The position numbers and the translations under genes are program-made. A DNA stretch of 49,087 nt from Hydrogenophaga sp. (GTDB lineage Bacteria; Pseudomonadota; Gammaproteobacteria; Burkholderiales; Burkholderiaceae_C): positions 1 through 49,087 of the forward strand of contig NZ_JAOASO010000071.1 in the NCBI RefSeq assembly GCF_030158645.1, given 5' to 3'. Positions 46,885 to 49,087 of the stretch are shown piece by piece. The notes under the pieces were generated by a model that did no database searches, was not told where the DNA came from, and was given only the letters and a program-made list of their open reading frames with translations. Position 1 is the first letter of the stretch. Every line of letters begins with the position of its first letter.

Positions 46885-48153
46885 ATGAAATCGGGCCTGA
46901 ACTTTCTGCTGGCGGCCAAACGCTGCGAAATCGCCGAGCTGCAACAGCTCGCCCTGACCAGCGCGCTGGTGAACGTGACCGGGCGCCTGGTGCATGGCTT
47001 GCAGCGCGAGCGGGGACTGTCCAACCTGTTCCTGGGCTCCCAAGGCCTGCGGTTCGGCGAAGTGCGCCATCAGCAGATCGGCGAGTGCCGACAGATCGAG
47101 GCCGAGCTGCGCGCCTGCTTTGACGAACTGGACACCGAATCGGCCCGGCTGGGCAACGGTGCCCGCCTGTTCAGCCGCATCGCCTATGTGCTGCACGGGC
47201 TGGACGCACTCGACGGCCTGCGCACTCGCGTCCAGACGCTGGAATGGACACCCCAGCGGGCCACCGAGGCCTATGTGCGGCTGATCGCCGGTTTGCTGGC
47301 GGTGGTGTTCGAGGCAGCGGACAGCGCCAGCGACCCGGAGATCTCGCGCCTGCTGGTCGCCTTGTTCAACTTCATGCAGGGCAAGGAATTCGCCGGCCAG
47401 GAACGGGCGGCCGGCTCGGTGCTGTTTGCCGCGGGCCGCGCCGTGGCCGACGAGCAGCAGCGCCTGCTGCACCTGATCGAGTCGCAAGAGCGCTGCCTCG
47501 AGGTGTTTGCCGAGTTCTCGAACCCGCACGTGGTGGCCCTGTGGCACACCACCCAGGCCAGCGCCATGCTCGCCGAGCTGGAGCGCTTGCGCCGCGTGCT
47601 GTGCACCGCGCCGCACGGCTCACCGCTCAATGCGCAGGTGAGCCAGGCCTGGTTTGACTGCTGCAGCCGGCGCATCGACCGCATGAAGGCGGTGGAAGAC
47701 CGCCTCGCGCTCGACCTGCTGCAAGCCTGCGAACAGAAGATCACCGCGGCCAACGCCGAGCTGGACAGTTTCCACGCCCTGCACAACGCACCCGCCACCG
47801 AGGCGGACGTGCTGTCGTTCTTCCGCGCACCCGAGGCGCAAGGCGCGGCGGCGTTTGGCACCAACACCCAGGGCTACGGTCTGCATCTGGAGCGCTCCAT
47901 CCTGGAGCTGGTGCAGGAACAGGCGCGGCGCCTGCAGACCATGAGCGAAGAACTCGACACGGTTCGCGCCAGCCTCAACGAGCGCAAGCTGATCGAGCGC
48001 GCCAAGGGCCTGCTGATGGCGCACCGCCACCTGAGCGAAGAAGAAGCCCACAAAACCATGCGCCAGATGGCCATGAACCAGAACCGCCGGCTGATCGAGG
48101 TGGCCGAAGCGGTGCTCGCCATGGCCGACGTGTTGCCCGAGCGACCGCGCTGA
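46885..48153 (+). CDS. nasR: Nitrate-sensing NIT-ANTAR transcription antiterminator (NasR type)
   Basis: A 422-residue regulator. The N-terminal two-thirds is an all-helical NIT domain that binds nitrate/nitrite, starting with the family motif [15 protein letters not shown] (Arg41 and Arg43 near the expected nitrate site) and including [15 protein letters not shown]. The C-terminal ~70 residues are an ANTAR RNA-binding domain ([39 protein letters not shown]). In Klebsiella NasR, nitrate triggers binding of the ANTAR domain to a leader hairpin and stops transcription termination. The downstream gene is a nitrate-binding protein with just such a leader, so the role here is well supported. The gene is divergent from tsaD; no promoter was identified. 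Confidence 0.93.
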   Translation: MKSGLNFLLAAKRCEIAELQQLALTSALVNVTGRLVHGLQRERGLSNLFLGSQGLRFGEVRHQQIGECRQIEAELRACFDELDTESARLGNGARLFSRIAYVLHGLDALDGLRTRVQTLEWTPQRATEAYVRLIAGLLAVVFEAADSASDPEISRLLVALFNFMQGKEFAGQERAAGSVLFAAGRAVADEQQRLLHLIESQERCLEVFAEFSNPHVVALWHTTQASAMLAELERLRRVLCTAPHGSPLNAQVSQAWFDCCSRRIDRMKAVEDRLALDLLQACEQKITAANAELDSFHALHNAPATEADVLSFFRAPEAQGAAAFGTNTQGYGLHLERSILELVQEQARRLQTMSEELDTVRASLNERKLIERAKGLLMAHRHLSEEEAHKTMRQMAMNQNRRLIEVAEAVLAMADVLPERPR

Positions 48154-48171
48154 GGTCGTGCGTGCTGCGGT

Positions 48172-48215
48172 GCACCAACAGCGGTGCCGGGAACCGTTGC
48201 GCACCAGCTTGATGC
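48172..48215 (+). promoter_or_regulatory. Two candidate NtrC enhancer sites
   Basis: GCACC-AGCTT-GATGC (48201-48215) matches the NtrC consensus GCACC-N5-GGTGC in 9 of 10 bases. GCACC-AACAGC-GGTGC (48172-48187) has both half-sites perfect but a 6-base spacer. They lie about 154 and 182 bases before the predicted start, a usual distance for sigma-54 enhancers. Confidence 0.5.
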
Positions 48216-48284
48216 CCCGAAAACGAACGAGGCCACAGGACGACCTCGCGGTACAAAAACGGGGACAACAGAAAATCCTTTGAA

Positions 48285-48297
48285 AATCAAGGACTTT
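48285..48297 (+). promoter_or_regulatory. Candidate IHF site
   Basis: AATCAAGGACTTT matches WATCAANNNNTTR at all defined positions but the last. It lies in a short A/T-rich stretch between the NtrC-like sites and the sigma-54 promoter, centred near -71, where IHF bending is typical. Confidence 0.45.
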
Positions 48298-48335
48298 CCG
48301 AAAAATCCCGCCATCCTCTTCGCCCAGCTCGATGC

Positions 48336-48351
48336 TGGCACACAAGCTGCT
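48336..48351 (+). promoter_or_regulatory. Sigma-54 (-24/-12) promoter of the nitrate transport gene
   Basis: TGGCAC-ACAAG-CTGCT: the -24 box is perfect, and the -12 box differs from TTGCW only at its first base. GG and GC have exact spacing. The predicted start is base 48362, giving a 152-base leader before nrtA. Confidence 0.72.
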
Positions 48352-48365
48352 TTGAACAAGGCAGA

Positions 48366-48415
48366 GGAAAGCGGGCCAATGGCGGTCCGGCTTCCGACAG
48401 TCACCCCCGACACTG
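48366..48415 (+). promoter_or_regulatory. ANTAR-type leader hairpins (NasR binding target)
   Basis: The main hairpin (48366-48395) pairs GG(A)AAGCGGGCC with GGTCCG(G)CTTCC. This gives 11 bp with two bulges and one G-U, closing a hexaloop AATGGC with A at position 1 and G at position 4, the conserved ANTAR target pattern. Two bases later a weaker stem CAGTC / G-ACTG (48398-48415) closes a hexaloop ACCCCC (A1 kept, G4 missing). The first hairpin would begin about 5 bases into the sigma-54 transcript. Confidence 0.65.
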
Positions 48416-48416
48416 G

Positions 48417-48494
48417 ACAACGGCGTCCATTTCCGGTTTGCGATCCGCAGGCTTGGAGATGGGCGCCGTTGTGCTTTTGGGGTCCGGTTTTTTT
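48417..48494 (+). terminator. Leader terminator upstream of nrtA (predicted NasR-controlled)
   Basis: An 18-bp continuous stem pairs 48417-48434 with 48455-48472, with two G-U pairs. Its loop contains a small TGCG/CGCA hairpin. It is followed within 2 bases by TTTT, and after GGGGTCCGG by seven T. It looks like the terminator that a leader antitermination system needs; the exact release site (T4 or T7) is unclear. Confidence 0.6.
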
Positions 48495-48513
48495 CATCAG
48501 CAAGGAGTTGGAC

Positions 48514-49087
48514 ATGAACGCAGACACCCCCGGCACCACCGTTGCACCGATCCCGGTCGACACCACGTCCGAGACCGCCGCGGCATCCAGGCGCGACTTC
48601 ATCAAGAAGAGCACCGCCATCGGCGCTGCCACCTTCTTCTCCACGCTGGGCCACAGCGGCGTGTGGGCGGCCGGCTCCGACGCGCCTGAGAAAACCGAGG
48701 TCAAGATCGGTTTCATTCCGCTGACCGACTGCGCCAGCGTGGTGATGGCCGCCGAACTCGGCCTCGACAAGAAGCACGGCGTGAAGATCATCCCGACCAA
48801 GGAAGCCAGCTGGGCCGGTGTGCGCGACAAGCTGGTCAACGGCGAGCTGGACATGGCCCACGTGCTCTACGGCCTGATCTACGGCCTGCAGCTGGGCACC
48901 GCCGGCCCCCGCAAGGACATGGCCATCCTGATGAACCTGAACCAGAACGGCCAGGCCATCACGCTGTCCAAGAAGCTGGCTGAAAAAGGCGCGGTGGACG
49001 GCCCGTCGCTGGCCAAGCTCATGGCCACCGAGAAGCGCGAATACACCTTCGCGCAGACCTTCCCCACCGGCACCCACGCCATGTGGC
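48514..49087 (+). CDS. nrtA: Nitrate ABC transporter substrate-binding protein NrtA/NasF type, 5' part only
   Basis: The first 191 codons of a CmpA/NrtA-family nitrate-binding protein; the gene runs off the window end. Residues 26-32 (RRDFIKK) within ASRRDFIKKSTAIGAATFFS form a clear twin-arginine signal, so export is folded, via Tat. The mature part starts with EKTEVKIGFIPLTDCASVVM and KHGVKIIPTKEASWAGVRDKL, typical of the nitrate/bicarbonate binding family. AAGGAG lies 6 bases before the ATG. It should head a nitrate transport and reduction operon controlled by the leader just upstream. Confidence 0.9.
   Translation, partial: MNADTPGTTVAPIPVDTTSETAAASRRDFIKKSTAIGAATFFSTLGHSGVWAAGSDAPEKTEVKIGFIPLTDCASVVMAAELGLDKKHGVKIIPTKEASWAGVRDKLVNGELDMAHVLYGLIYGLQLGTAGPRKDMAILMNLNQNGQAITLSKKLAEKGAVDGPSLAKLMATEKREYTFAQTFPTGTHAMW

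Noticed and set aside
48228..48249. ACAGGA loop (A1, G4) as a further ANTAR target
   Set aside because: The bases flanking the loop do not pair well, and it lies upstream of the predicted sigma-54 start, so it would not be in the leader RNA.
48215..48264. CCCCG / CGGGG with inner CGAGG / CCTCG as a terminator for the NIT-ANTAR gene
   Set aside because: The pairs exist but no T-run follows, and the region overlaps the putative enhancer; no clear terminator for the regulator gene was found.

Overview
The window is a high-GC chromosomal segment with tightly packed housekeeping genes. It most likely comes from a betaproteobacterium of the Burkholderiales, family Comamonadaceae (a Hydrogenophaga- or Acidovorax-like organism; the genus is a guess). 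Evidence for this is the gene order rpsO-pnp-quinone oxidoreductase-tpiA-secG-tRNA-Leu-nuoA..N-DUF2818-NUDIX-DUF1178, the giant NAD-dependent glutamate dehydrogenase, and the protein sequences themselves. There are no insertion sequences, phage genes or CRISPR arrays.

Layout. 1-2170: 3' end of dnaK and all of dnaJ, with a strong bidirectional terminator. 2186-7390: a small membrane protein, a ZIP metal transporter followed by a beta-CASP metallo-hydrolase, a secreted lytic transglycosylase, a YbjQ-family protein and a methyltransferase. 7481-8611: a 56-residue basic protein and a transglutaminase-like protease on the minus strand. 8794-12536: a large FtsX-type permease coupled to an AttH/CrtC-like lipocalin protein, with no ATPase gene beside them. 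12556-15115: a collagen-like mini-lipoprotein, an M48 peptidase and a YjgN membrane protein. 15256-21669: a one-piece ABC exporter converging, with no intergenic base, on the 1541-residue glutamate dehydrogenase.

21821-43044 is one long run of minus-strand genes. Reading in the direction of transcription it is rpsO, pnp, a quinone oxidoreductase, tpiA, secG, tRNA-Leu(GAG), the fourteen nuo genes of respiratory complex I, DUF2818, a NUDIX hydrolase and DUF1178, ending at a clear intrinsic terminator. Many junctions are 4-base ATGA overlaps, which suggests translational coupling. 43178-46817 holds tsaD, an orphan periplasmic amino-acid-type binding protein and an aminotransferase as a compact minus-strand group.

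46885-49087 is the most interesting part. A nitrate-sensing NIT-ANTAR antiterminator gene (nasR type) lies 360 bases upstream of a Tat-exported nitrate-binding protein (nrtA type, cut by the window end). The 360-base gap reads as a complete control region. In order it carries two NtrC-like enhancer sites, an IHF-like site and a near-consensus sigma-54 promoter. An 11-bp hairpin with an A1/G4 hexaloop (the ANTAR target signature) starts about 5 bases after the predicted transcript start. An 18-bp terminator-like hairpin, a T-tract and a good ribosome binding site follow. This predicts double control of nitrate uptake, by nitrogen limitation (NtrC/sigma-54) and by nitrate itself (antitermination).
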